NCBI GenBank assembly: GCA_937907595.1
Contig: CALCXL010000949.1
Location: 1-21,813, forward strand
Source: an uncultured Pseudomonadota bacterium
GTDB lineage: Bacteria; Myxococcota_A; UBA796; UBA9615
Length of the DNA stretch: 21,813 nt
Reading direction: 5' to 3'
The translations under genes were made by a program, and so were the position numbers. Numbering within the stretch: the first letter of the stretch is position 1; each line of letters opens with the position of its first letter. Below the pieces are notes generated by a model. It did not search any database, was not told where the DNA came from, and worked only from the letters and a program-made list of their open reading frames with translations. Below, piece after piece: positions 7,235 through 15,208 of this stretch.

Positions 7235-8260
7235 ATGATCGTCACCCGCCGTTTCCCTCCCTACCTGATCGCAATCTTCGGTCTGCCGATGATCCTGGGG
7301 GGCGCGCTCTGGGCCTTCGCCGTCTTCGCCCTGTACACCTGGGCCGGCCTGACGTTCCTCAAGCTGCCCTTCCTGCCCATCGCCACGGTGGGCACGGCGG
7401 TCGCCTTCTACGTGGGCTTCAAGAACAACGCCGCCTACGAGCGCTTCTGGGAGGGCCGCAAGATCTGGGGGGGGATCGTCAACGCCAGCCGCACCTGGTC
7501 CACGGCCGTCGTCAGCTACATCGACCCCGGCGACGACAGCGAGCAGGCGCAGGAGACGCGTCGGCTGCTGATCCACCGGCACCTGGCCTGGATCAACGCC
7601 GTGCGCCTGCAGCTTCGCCGCACGTCCCGCTTCTTCGACAAGCCCGCGCGCAGCACCGCCCGCCGGCTCAAGGAGCACGAGGGCCACATGCGCAACGACT
7701 GGGACGCAGAAATCGGCCCCTTCCTGCCCTCCGACGAGTTCGACCACGTCAGCCCCATGGCCAACCCCGCCACCCACATCGTCACCCGCCAGGGCACCCA
7801 CCTGGCCGAGCTGCTGCGCTCCGAGCGCATCGACCTCTTCCACCAGATCGCGATGATGGAGATCCTGACCGAGCTCTACTCCCTGCAGGGCAAGGCCGAG
7901 CGCATCAAGCACACGCCATTCCCTCGCCAGTACGCCGAATACAGCCGCATCTTCACGCGCGTCTTCGTGCTGCTGGTCCCCCTGGGCCTGCTGGACGTCT
8001 TCACCGACCACGTGGGTCAGGCGATCAGCCTGCAGTCCATCGTCCCGGCCCTGCCGATGATCTTCGCCTCCGCCCTGGTCACCTGGGTCTTCGCGACGAT
8101 GGAGGGGATCGGCGACTCCAGCGAGGACCCGTTCGAGCGCAGCATGAACGACGTCCCCATGAACGCCCTGTGCGTAACCATCGAGCGGGACCTGCGGCAG
8201 ATGCTGGGGGAGACCGACGTGCGGGAGTCCGAGCCTCCGGCCGGCAACATCCTGTACTGA
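7235..8260 (+). CDS. Bestrophin/YneE-family membrane channel protein
   Basis: A 341-residue protein starts at ATG 7235, with GGAG 6 nt upstream; the long frame back to 4856 is antisense overhang. The N-terminus has two membrane helices (about 9-35 and 42-60). They are followed by the hallmark NNAAYERFWEGRKIWGGIVN of the bestrophin/RFP-TM (YneE) family, in which this segment lines the anion pore. A soluble helical middle follows (RHLAWINAVRLQLRR; LRSERIDLFHQIAMMEIL), then two more membrane helices (FTRVFVLLVPLGLLDVF and a segment ending LVTWVF). The tail has the family's D-P-F pattern (SSEDPFERSMNDVPMNALC). Members are pentameric inner-membrane anion or ion channels. It lies 50 bp upstream of the microcompartment pentamer genes; that neighbourhood is suggestive only, since a separate start box precedes them. 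Confidence 0.93.
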   Translation: MIVTRRFPPYLIAIFGLPMILGGALWAFAVFALYTWAGLTFLKLPFLPIATVGTAVAFYVGFKNNAAYERFWEGRKIWGGIVNASRTWSTAVVSYIDPGDDSEQAQETRRLLIHRHLAWINAVRLQLRRTSRFFDKPARSTARRLKEHEGHMRNDWDAEIGPFLPSDEFDHVSPMANPATHIVTRQGTHLAELLRSERIDLFHQIAMMEILTELYSLQGKAERIKHTPFPRQYAEYSRIFTRVFVLLVPLGLLDVFTDHVGQAISLQSIVPALPMIFASALVTWVFATMEGIGDSSEDPFERSMNDVPMNALCVTIERDLRQMLGETDVRESEPPAGNILY

Positions 8261-8298
8261 GCCGGTTCCCGCCCACGCGGACCGCGTCGACGGGCTGC

Positions 8299-8304
8299 TA
8301 GGCT
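8299..8304 (+). promoter_or_regulatory. TAGGCT -10-like box before the first microcompartment pentamer gene
   Basis: TAGGCT ends 6 nt before the ATG at 8311 and no ribosome site intervenes. It fits the same box-to-start spacing seen at four other genes in the window and suggests a leaderless transcript for the pentamer pair. No -35 element is visible. Confidence 0.42.
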
Positions 8305-8310
8305 GCCGCC

Positions 8311-8598
8311 ATGGAACTCGCGCGCGTGATCGGCACCGTCGTCTCCACCCAGAAGGCCCCGGGCTTGACGGGGGTGAAGCTGTTGATGGTGGAGGCCCTG
8401 GACGAGCGCGGCGTCGTGCACGGCGACCCCTTCGTCTGCGCCGACGCATCGCAGGCCGGCGTGGGGGACATCGTCAGCTGGGTCGGAGGGCGCGAAGCCA
8501 CGTTGACGCTGCCCGAGCACTTCGTGCCCGTGGATGCCGCCGTGGTCAGCATCGTGGACCACGTCGACGCCCGCAGCCTGGCCGAGGTGCTGGCGTGA
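8311..8598 (+). CDS. Bacterial microcompartment vertex (BMC-P) protein, EutN/CcmL family, copy 1
   Basis: A 95-residue protein with the full EutN/CcmL pattern: an opening strand MELARVIGTVVSTQK, then KLLMVEALDERG, the mid-domain GVGDIVSWVGG and the closing PVDAAVVSIVDHVD. Members form pentamers that cap the vertices of bacterial microcompartment shells. Length and motif order match a complete single-domain member. The gene overlaps the next pentamer gene by 4 bp (GTGA), so the two are surely co-translated. No hexamer (BMC-H) or trimer (BMC-T) gene is in the window, so the shell facets must be encoded elsewhere. In Haliangium ochraceum, as I recall, two pentamer genes also sit apart from the main shell locus, which would be a parallel. 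The likely cargo here is the aldolase at 15209-16138. Confidence 0.95.
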   Translation: MELARVIGTVVSTQKAPGLTGVKLLMVEALDERGVVHGDPFVCADASQAGVGDIVSWVGGREATLTLPEHFVPVDAAVVSIVDHVDARSLAEVLA

Positions 8599-8867
8599 TC
8601 CTCAGCCGCGTGCTCGGAACGGCCGTCAGCACGGTCAAGCACCCGGTCTACGTGGGCCGCACGGTGCTGGTCTGCCAGCCGGTGAAGGCCGACGGGCGCA
8701 CCAAGCTGGGCATGTCCTTCCTGGCCGTGGACAGCGTGCAGGCGGGCGAGGGCGATCTGGTGGTGGTGGCGCGGGAGGGCAACGCCGCGCGGCAGGTGCT
8801 GGGCGGCGACGACGACCCCTTCCACGCCGTGATCCTGGGCATCGTTGACGCCGTCGACGTCGGCTGA
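8595..8867 (+). CDS. Bacterial microcompartment vertex (BMC-P) protein, EutN/CcmL family, copy 2
   Basis: A 90-residue protein from GTG 8595, which overlaps the stop of copy 1. It opens MILSRVLGTAVSTVKHP, continues VGRTVLVCQPVKADGR and SVQAGEGDLVVVAREGNAAR, and ends PFHAVILGIVDAVDVG, all typical EutN/CcmL strands. The two copies differ strongly in sequence (TQKAPGL against TVKHPVY after the first strand), so they are old paralogues rather than a recent duplication and may form distinct or mixed pentamers. The stop is followed after 12 bp by the GTG of the sugar-nucleotide epimerase gene, so all three are probably one transcript. Confidence 0.95.
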   Translation: MILSRVLGTAVSTVKHPVYVGRTVLVCQPVKADGRTKLGMSFLAVDSVQAGEGDLVVVAREGNAARQVLGGDDDPFHAVILGIVDAVDVG

Positions 8868-8879
8868 TCAGACGCCCTC

Positions 8880-9821
8880 GTGAGCGCTCGCTTCCTGGTC
8901 ACCGGCGGCGCCGGCTTCATCGGCAGCCACGTCGTCGATCGGCTGGTGGCCCGGGGCGATGACGTCGTCCTCATCGACGACTTCAACCCCTACTACGACC
9001 CCGCGATCAAGCGCGCCAACCTCAACCCCGCGGCGACGGTGGTGGAGGCGGACTTCCGGGACCCGGCGGTCTGGGCGGGGCTGGACCCCAGCTCGTTCAC
9101 CGCGCTGCTGCACCTGGGCGCCCGGGCCGGCGTGCGGCCGTCCATCGCCGACCCGATCCTCTACTCCAGCACCAACCTGGGCGGCACCATGCTCGCCCTG
9201 CAGTGGGCGACGTCGGGCCCCGAGCCCGTGCCGGTGCTCTTCGCGTCCAGCTCCTCCATCTACGGCGACGCCAACCCGGTGCCCTACGCCGAGGACGCCG
9301 CCCTCGTCCCCATCTCCCCCTACGGCGCCACCAAGGCCGCGGCCGAGCTCCTGCTGCAGTCCCACGGCCGCTGCTTTGGCCTGCCCGGCGTCGCCCTGCG
9401 CTTCTTCACCGTCTACGGCCCCCGCCAGCGCCCCGACCTGGCGATCCACAAGTTCGCCCGACGCATCGACGCCGGCCTGCCCATCCCCGTCTTCGGCGAC
9501 GGCTCCTCCTCCCGCGACTACACCCACGTCCAGGACCTCTGCGACGGCATCCTCGCCGCCCTGGAGCGCCTGCTGGCCGGCACCCTGGAGCACGCCGTCT
9601 ACAACCTGGGCTCCGACGCGCCGATCCGCCTGGACGCGATGATCGACGCCGTGGCTCAGGCCGTGGGCAAGCCCGCCATCCTGGAGCGGCTGCCCATGCA
9701 GCAGGGCGACGTCAAGCGAACCTGGGCGGACCTGAGCCGGTCCCGGGACGAGCTGGGCTACGCGCCGGCGGTGGAGTTTGCCGACGGGCTCGCCGACTTC
9801 GTGGCCTGGCTGCGCGGCTGA
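8880..9821 (+). CDS. NAD-dependent sugar-nucleotide epimerase, UDP-glucuronate 4-epimerase-like
   Basis: A 313-residue extended short-chain dehydrogenase. The N-terminal Rossmann motif TGGAGFIGSH (about 8-17) binds NAD. The active-site set is a Ser cluster at 123-126 (ASSSSIYG) with Tyr148 and Lys152 (SPYGATKAA). The segment FFTVYGPRQRPDLAIHKFAR followed by GDGSSSRDYTHVQDL is characteristic of the UDP-glucuronate/UDP-galacturonate 4-epimerase branch. The reaction would invert C4 of a UDP-sugar for capsule, LPS or exopolysaccharide synthesis. The GTG start is 12 bp after the second microcompartment pentamer gene and has no strong ribosome site, so coupling is likely. The 3' end overlaps the convergent desaturase gene by 64 bp. 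Exact substrate is not settled; UDP-glucose 4-epimerase or a dehydratase are alternatives. Confidence 0.92.
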   Translation: MSARFLVTGGAGFIGSHVVDRLVARGDDVVLIDDFNPYYDPAIKRANLNPAATVVEADFRDPAVWAGLDPSSFTALLHLGARAGVRPSIADPILYSSTNLGGTMLALQWATSGPEPVPVLFASSSSIYGDANPVPYAEDAALVPISPYGATKAAAELLLQSHGRCFGLPGVALRFFTVYGPRQRPDLAIHKFARRIDAGLPIPVFGDGSSSRDYTHVQDLCDGILAALERLLAGTLEHAVYNLGSDAPIRLDAMIDAVAQAVGKPAILERLPMQQGDVKRTWADLSRSRDELGYAPAVEFADGLADFVAWLRG

Positions 9822-10885
9822 TCGGCCCCGCGCCGTCCGGCCGCCGCCCACAGCACCCGCCACGCCGCGAAGAAGCCTGGGGACTCCGTGCGCCGGTAGG
9901 CGTGGTCGGCGGGCAGCACCTCCATCAAGCGCCGATGCAGCCGCCCCAGGTCGTGGTAGGGCACGCCGGGCAGCTCGTGGTGCAGGGCGTGGTAGCGGCT
10001 GCCGAGGGGGGCGACCAGCTCGGTCAGGGGGCTGTTCGGCCCCAGCGTCACGGTGTCCGCGGTCTGTCCGGCGCCGTCGAAGGGCCCGCCGACGTAGTCG
10101 TGAATCACCAGCAGCCGCGCGTGGTTGACGATGAGGGCGACGGCCATGATCGCCCAGCGGTGCAGGTGCACCCACCAGGGCAGGACGCCGGCGAAGGTCA
10201 GGCCCAGGGCGGTCCAGGCGAAGGCGGCGCAGAGCAGCTCCTCCTTGAGGAAGGCGCGTTGCTCGTCCCCCTGGGGCCAGGGGCGGACGTAGCCGGAGTA
10301 GAGGTCGGCGGTGGAGAACTTCTCGATGGCGTGCTTGCGCGCCCTGGGGTGCAGGTGGCTGACGAGGGGGGTGACCGTCCAGCGGATCGCCAGCAGCAGG
10401 GGCACCCACGCGTACAGCGCCAACGCACCCAGGATGCGGCTGCGGTTCCACTGGGGCACCGGGGCGTACTCGGGGTCCGCGGCGGTGCCGTAGGTGGCCA
10501 CGCGGTGGTGGTCCCGGTGCGGCCACATCATCAGCGAGGGCACCAGGATCGGCACCCCGATCAGCAGGGTCCAGGCCGCCCGAAAGCCGGGCAGCTCGCG
10601 CTCGCTGCGGTGGGTCAGCTCGTGGATGAAGTAGGCCGCGCGCAGGAAGATCAGGGCGCAGGCGCCGGCCAGGGGCCACCAGATCACGTCGGCGGGGGTG
10701 AAGAAGCAGGCCCCCACGAACAGGGCCCAGCCGGCGGCGGCGCTGAGCAGCAGGTCGGCCCAGTACAGGGCGGGGCGCACGCCGGAGTCGGCCACCAGCT
10801 CCCGACGCTGGGCGGCGTCGAGCAGCCAGCCCGAGGGGCGCGACGGGGTCGAATCGGGGGAGGGCTCAGGCACGGCGGCGACCAC
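9758..10885 (-). CDS. Membrane fatty acid desaturase
   Basis: A 375-residue integral membrane protein with the three histidine boxes of membrane di-iron desaturases: HELTH (88-92), HRDHH (123-127) and HALHH (299-303). An additional NHARLLVIHDY lies near 254-264. Membrane pairs lie at about 40-60, 65-85, 105-120, 152-170, 215-235 and 240-260, as in the FA_desaturase family (PF00487). It should introduce a double bond into membrane-lipid acyl chains or a related lipid, with electrons from an external ferredoxin or cytochrome. The start is GTG 10885; a GTG four codons on is possible. The ribosome site is poor. The polar C-terminal tail (from about residue 352) lies antisense to the epimerase gene's end, so the last 64 bp code on both strands. 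Confidence 0.93.
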   Translation of the reverse strand: MVAAVPEPSPDSTPSRPSGWLLDAAQRRELVADSGVRPALYWADLLLSAAAGWALFVGACFFTPADVIWWPLAGACALIFLRAAYFIHELTHRSERELPGFRAAWTLLIGVPILVPSLMMWPHRDHHRVATYGTAADPEYAPVPQWNRSRILGALALYAWVPLLLAIRWTVTPLVSHLHPRARKHAIEKFSTADLYSGYVRPWPQGDEQRAFLKEELLCAAFAWTALGLTFAGVLPWWVHLHRWAIMAVALIVNHARLLVIHDYVGGPFDGAGQTADTVTLGPNSPLTELVAPLGSRYHALHHELPGVPYHDLGRLHRRLMEVLPADHAYRRTESPGFFAAWRVLWAAAGRRGADQPRSQATKSASPSANSTAGA

Positions 10886-10974
10886 CGTAAGGCCAGGGGG
10901 CGGTCAGGACCAGAGGGACTGCGGGGCTTGCGCGGGCGCAGTCGGCCGGATGAGGCTGGGGGATGCCCCGGGCG

Positions 10975-11748
10975 CTACTTCGTCTCCACCTCGCTGGCCA
11001 GGCCCTCGACCCGCCAGACCTCCTGCGCGCCCTCGGCGGAGTCGTAGGGGGTGTTGCGCTCGGCGTCGGTGCAGCAGGTCTGGAACCCGGAGACCCAGAA
11101 AGGCTTCGTGGTGTCGATGGACGCGGGCACGTCCTTCAGGGGGATGCGGAAGTCCAGGGCGTTGCCGGCCCAGAAGCACTTGCTGACCACGCTCTGCTGG
11201 TCGGCGGCCTTGACGTCCGACAGCTCGCAGGGGCGGTCCCGGGTGCCCACCTTGACCTCCACCGTGGCCATCGCCGGCTGCTGCTCGATCCAGAAGCGGA
11301 CCTCCCGCACGTCGTCGCCCTTCATGGGGGAGCGGGTGACGATGCGGCCGTACAGGTACTCGGCGTCCATCACCGCCAGCGCCGACAGCAGGTCGTCGTG
11401 GCCGGCATCGCCCTGGCCGTCGTTCGGCGGATCGGTGAGCTGCGGGTCGAACTCGCGCAGCAGGGCCACGACGTCGTAGGGCTCGGCGTTCGGGTCCGCG
11501 TTGGCGTTCGGCTGGCTCTGGTTGACCGCCTGCCAGGCCAGGCCCGCGTAGCCGGCGGATCCCGCGTCGTTGGCGACGTTGGTGCCCGCGGCCGCCTTGG
11601 CCCCCGCGTTCTGGTCCGGCGGCGCCTGCACCACGATCACCGGGGGCTGGGACTGCTTGGAGGCCGAGTCGGTGGGCGGCTCGCACCCCACGCCCAGGGA
11701 GAGGACGAGGAGGCCGAAGCCGGACAGAAAAAGCCGCGCGCGATGCAT
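10975..11748 (-). CDS. Lipoprotein of unknown function
   Basis: A 257-residue protein starts at ATG 11748; the long frame extending to 15423 is antisense to the TPR gene and is not real. A signal peptide with lipobox LGVGC predicts lipidation at Cys22. A linker rich in Gln, Pro, Asn and Ala (about 30-85) leads to a compact domain with AEYLYGRIVTRSP, VREVRFWIEQQ, TVEVKVGTRD and LDFRIPLKDVP, which reads as a beta-sandwich. Cysteines occur at RPCELSD, SKCFW and a CC pair in QTCCTDAER, suggesting disulphides outside the cytoplasm. I do not recognise the family. It is divergent from the pentapeptide/TPR protein gene, with a TTGACA -35 box 30 bp upstream of the start. Confidence 0.88.
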   Translation of the reverse strand: MHRARLFLSGFGLLVLSLGVGCEPPTDSASKQSQPPVIVVQAPPDQNAGAKAAAGTNVANDAGSAGYAGLAWQAVNQSQPNANADPNAEPYDVVALLREFDPQLTDPPNDGQGDAGHDDLLSALAVMDAEYLYGRIVTRSPMKGDDVREVRFWIEQQPAMATVEVKVGTRDRPCELSDVKAADQQSVVSKCFWAGNALDFRIPLKDVPASIDTTKPFWVSGFQTCCTDAERNTPYDSAEGAQEVWRVEGLASEVETK

Positions 11749-11754
11749 CCGCCA

Positions 11755-11783
11755 AGGGTCCGCGATGGGGACGCGGGTGTCAA
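11755..11783 (-). promoter_or_regulatory. Probable sigma-70 promoter of the lipoprotein gene at 11748
   Basis: A perfect TTGACA (11778-11783, minus) is followed after 17 bp by GACCCT (11755-11760), a weak -10 hexamer, which ends 6 nt before the ATG at 11748. The -35 match is exact and the spacing optimal; the -10 is poor. Confidence 0.4.
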
Positions 11784-11892
11784 ACAGTCCCTGGAGCGCG
11801 CGGCAAGCGCCGCCGGGCTTCGACGCCCTGCGCGACCGGCAGGAGGCCGTAGGGCGTGGAGCCGTCCTCGGACCGACCCGGGCTCGAGCGGC

Positions 11893-11898
11893 TAGACT
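11893..11898 (+). promoter_or_regulatory. TAGACT -10-like box before the pentapeptide/TPR gene
   Basis: TAGACT ends 6 nt before the GTG at 11905, with no Shine-Dalgarno sequence between. It is identical to the box before the TPR gene at 7108. Probable leaderless start; no -35 seen. Confidence 0.45.
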
Positions 11899-11904
11899 TC
11901 CCCG

Positions 11905-14900
11905 GTGTCCGGCGCCCCGCAAGAGGCCGATCTCCATCTGGCTTCCTACTCCGACCTGTGCCCGCCGCTGCCCGACGACATCGAGCGCGCGGTGGTTCAG
12001 GGAGAGCTGCGCGGGCTGGATCTCCGGGGGCTGAACTTCCGCGGGAGGGACCTCAGCGGCGCCGATCTGCGGGGCGCCCGCCTGGACCGGGCGGACCTGC
12101 GGGACGTGGCCCTGGGCAACGCCAACCTCAGCGGCGCCTCGCTGGTCGGCGCGCGCATGCAGGGCGCCAACCTCACCGCGACGGACCTGAGCGAGGCCGA
12201 CCTGAGCGACGCCGTGCTCGACGGGGCCACCTTCGAGCGCACGGTCCTGACCCGCACGCTGATGCCGCGGGCCCGCGTGCGCGACAGCCACTGGACCGAG
12301 GTGGAGGCCCAGGCCGGCGACTGGACCACGGTGGACCTGCGCGGCGCCCGCTTCGAGCGGGTCAACTTCCAGGACCTGGACGCCCGCGGCGCTTGCCTGG
12401 ACGGCTGCCACGTCAAGGACTCCGACCTCCGGCGCCTGCACCTGCAGGGCTGCGCGGGGCGGGACCTGGAGATCGTCGACTCGACGGTGGAGGACACCGA
12501 GTTCGACGGCGGGCAGCTGGTCGGCGCCCAGGTGCGCTTCGCCAACTGCGACCGCGTCTCCCTGCGCGGGGCCGACCTGGGCGCCAGCCGCTGGGAGTCC
12601 GTGGCCTTTCGGGCCTGCGATCTGGACTCGGTGCAGGCCGCCGGCGCCTGGTTCGCCCGTTGCGCTGGCCTGCCGGGCGGGGCCCTGGACACCCTGCGGG
12701 ACGCCGGCGCCGTCGTCGTCCTGCCCCTGCACCGCCGCTTCTGGCGGGGGCTGGCCCGGCTGCCCTTCGCCCGATCGGCCTTCGTGCTGCTGATCCTGGC
12801 CGCCTTCGGGGGCGCCACCCTTTGGGTCCTGCGCCCCGAGCCCATCCAGCCCGAGGAGCGCAGCGAGGAGCCGAACGACGCCGACCTGGCCGTGCTCCCC
12901 GGCGTCGACGCCGCCACGGGCGAGGCCTGGGCCCGCCTGCAGGAAGCCTACGGGGCCGACGTCGACGCCCGCTCCGACACGCTCATCGCCATGTCGGAGA
13001 TCCTGGAGCGCACGGGCCGGCTGGACGACGCCGAAGAGCACCTGCGCGAGGCCATCGGCCTGCTGCAATTGCACCCCGAGCAGCGGAGCACGTCGCCGGA
13101 GCTGGCGCTGGGCGGCCTCTTGCTGCGGCACGAACGTGAGGACGAGGCCTTCGACATCGCCCGGGAGGTCATCTCCGCCACCGACCGCCAGGCCGACCGC
13201 GTGGCCGCCTACCTGCTGATCGCGCGGCTGCGGGTGGCCCAGGAGGACCGCCCCGGCGCCCTGGCCGAGCTGTCCACCGTCACGTCCTTCTTCGGCCAGG
13301 ACCCCTCCCTGCCCGCTGATCTGCGGGTGGAGGCGGCGCAGGCCCTGGAGGAGCTGGGCGAGGCATCGGCGGCGCTCTCCCTGCTGGACGGCGGCGACGG
13401 CGCGGCGGCGACGGTCGCGCTGGCCCGGGGCGACCTGCTGCGGCGGGTGGGCAACACGTCGGGGGCGGTGGCCGCGTACGACGCGGTGGTGGCGCAGTAC
13501 CGCGATCAGCCCCTGGTGGTGGAGCGCGCTCGCCAAGCCCGCGCCGACGCCCTGGCGGGCGCCGATCCCTCCACCCAGCGCGAGCAGTTGGAGTCCCTGG
13601 CCGCCGCGGAGGACCCCCGTCTGGCCGCCGAGGGCGAGCTGGGCCTGGCCCGCCTGGCCGTGCGCGCCGACGACCCCGCCGCCGCCCTCCGCCGCTACAC
13701 CCGGGTGCTGGAGCGCTTCGAGGACCAGCCCGAGGCCCACCTGGCGGCCTCGCGGGAGCTGGCAAAGCTGCACCTGTCGGCGGGGGACACCGGCGCGGCG
13801 ATCGCGGCCCTCCAAGGCGCCCTGAAGCAGGCGCCCACGGACGAGACGACCGTGATCCTCCGGGAGGATCTCTCCCAAGCCCTGCAGGAGGTCGGCCGCT
13901 ACGAGGAGGCCGAGGCCGTGCTCCGCCGCACGCTCCAGGACTTCCCGGACGAGCTGGAGTTCCGGGCCCGCGCCAACCTGCACCTGGCCGGGCTGGCCGA
14001 CATCCTGGGGTCGGTGGAGCAGGCGCTGGCCTTGTACGGAGCGGTCGCGGAGGCCGACGTCGACCTGGATCTGCGCGCCGCCGCTCGCTTCGGCGCCGCC
14101 ACGCTTCTGCGCCGCATCGGCCGCGTGGACGACGCGCTCCCAATGATGGACACCGTCCTGGAGATGCTCCCCGTGGGACACGCCATGCGCGGGTCGGTGG
14201 CAGTGGAGCGAGCCGAGCTGTTGGTGGAGCTGGGCCGCGCCTCCACCTCGGACCTCGAGTCGATGCTGGAGACCGCGCGCGCCAGCGGCCTGGACGGCAG
14301 CCAGCCCGTCGCCTACGCCGAGCTGATGCTGCTGCTGGGCAAGACCCTGGAGGGCACCGGCCAGCCCGCCGACGCGCTCACCGTGTTCCAGCGCGTGGCG
14401 AACTCCCGGGGCGTGCACGAGGAGCCCGGTCTGGGCCACGAGGCCCTGGAAGGCCAGGTCCGCTCGCTCGTCGCGCTGGGGAGGACGGAGGAGGCCGACG
14501 CGCTGCTGGGCTCCGCCGACGTGCACCAGTTGAGCGACGGCGGGGCGGAAGAGGCCTGCCGCGGCAAGGTGGTGTTGGCCCGCGGTCAGGCGGAGACCGG
14601 CCACAACGAGGAGGCGGCGGCCGCGTTCGAGGGCCTCCTGCGCAGCTGCCGGGGTCCGCGCTTCCTGGTGGGCGAGCTGCCGGTGATCGCAGACCTCCTG
14701 GCGTCCAGCGGCCTGACCGAGCGGGCCCAGGCGATGCTGGTGCGGCTGCGCGACACCGAGGACGACGGCGTGGGTCGGCAGGCCGCCCAGCTGGAGCTGG
14801 GTCGGCTCGGCAGCGTTGAGGACCTGGAGGGCGCGATGGCGGGCCCGGACCGCGCCCTGGCCGCCCTGGCCCGCATCGCCCGCGGCGAGCAGCTGGTCGA

Positions 14901-15132
14901 AGAGGGCCGTCTGGCGGAGGCCGAGCCGCTCTGGCGCCACGTGGCCGAGGACCCCGCCGCCGAGCCCATCCCCCGCGCCCTGGCCCTCGTGGGTCTGGGT
15001 CGGCTGGAGACGGCGCGGGAGAACCCCGACGGCGCTCGCGGTCACTTCGAGGAGGCGAAGCTGGTCGCCAACGAGGCCTGGCTGGTGGGGGAGATCGAGG
15101 GCCGCCTGGCGGAGCTCGCCGCGACGCCCTGA
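11905..15132 (+). CDS. Pentapeptide-repeat / transmembrane / TPR fusion protein
   Basis: A 1075-residue protein from GTG 11905. Residues about 35-110 and 140-250 are pentapeptide repeats of the A(D/N)LXX type (SGADLRGARL, DRADLRDVAL, GNANLSGASL, RGADLG), which fold as a right-handed quadrilateral beta helix. A basic stretch (HRRFWRGLARLPFAR, 276-290) precedes a single membrane helix at about 291-309 (SAFVLLILAAFGGATLWVL), so the pentapeptide domain should be cytoplasmic and the rest periplasmic. After an acidic linker (about 312-335), residues about 345-1070 are TPR-like helical pairs (for example RLDDAEEHLREAIGLL, RYEEAEAVLRRTLQDFP, DPAAALRRYTRVLERF). The combination suggests a scaffold linking a cytoplasmic partner to an envelope complex. 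Specific function and partners are unknown. It is divergent from a lipoprotein gene. Confidence 0.92.
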   Translation: MSGAPQEADLHLASYSDLCPPLPDDIERAVVQGELRGLDLRGLNFRGRDLSGADLRGARLDRADLRDVALGNANLSGASLVGARMQGANLTATDLSEADLSDAVLDGATFERTVLTRTLMPRARVRDSHWTEVEAQAGDWTTVDLRGARFERVNFQDLDARGACLDGCHVKDSDLRRLHLQGCAGRDLEIVDSTVEDTEFDGGQLVGAQVRFANCDRVSLRGADLGASRWESVAFRACDLDSVQAAGAWFARCAGLPGGALDTLRDAGAVVVLPLHRRFWRGLARLPFARSAFVLLILAAFGGATLWVLRPEPIQPEERSEEPNDADLAVLPGVDAATGEAWARLQEAYGADVDARSDTLIAMSEILERTGRLDDAEEHLREAIGLLQLHPEQRSTSPELALGGLLLRHEREDEAFDIAREVISATDRQADRVAAYLLIARLRVAQEDRPGALAELSTVTSFFGQDPSLPADLRVEAAQALEELGEASAALSLLDGGDGAAATVALARGDLLRRVGNTSGAVAAYDAVVAQYRDQPLVVERARQARADALAGADPSTQREQLESLAAAEDPRLAAEGELGLARLAVRADDPAAALRRYTRVLERFEDQPEAHLAASRELAKLHLSAGDTGAAIAALQGALKQAPTDETTVILREDLSQALQEVGRYEEAEAVLRRTLQDFPDELEFRARANLHLAGLADILGSVEQALALYGAVAEADVDLDLRAAARFGAATLLRRIGRVDDALPMMDTVLEMLPVGHAMRGSVAVERAELLVELGRASTSDLESMLETARASGLDGSQPVAYAELMLLLGKTLEGTGQPADALTVFQRVANSRGVHEEPGLGHEALEGQVRSLVALGRTEEADALLGSADVHQLSDGGAEEACRGKVVLARGQAETGHNEEAAAAFEGLLRSCRGPRFLVGELPVIADLLASSGLTERAQAMLVRLRDTEDDGVGRQAAQLELGRLGSVEDLEGAMAGPDRALAALARIARGEQLVEEGRLAEAEPLWRHVAEDPAAEPIPRALALVGLGRLETARENPDGARGHFEEAKLVANEAWLVGEIEGRLAELAATP

Positions 15133-15194
15133 GCGCCGGGGGTCCCGGGGCCCCTCCACATCGGACCCGCACCAGCCCCCGCTCGCCCCCGTGG

Positions 15195-15200
15195 TACATT
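15195..15200 (+). promoter_or_regulatory. TACATT -10-like box before the aldolase gene
   Basis: TACATT ends 8 nt before the ATG at 15209 and no ribosome site lies between, again consistent with a leaderless or near-leaderless transcript. The -35 region is not recognisable. Confidence 0.42.
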
Positions 15201-15208
15201 TCGCGGCC

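Noticed and set aside
8311..8867. Reading the two pentamer genes as a recent tandem duplication
   Set aside because: They differ at most positions outside the family pattern, so they are old paralogues.
8868..10679. 603-codon minus-strand frame over the epimerase and desaturase
   Set aside because: It is a shadow of two genes with intact catalytic motifs; no domain is recognisable in it.
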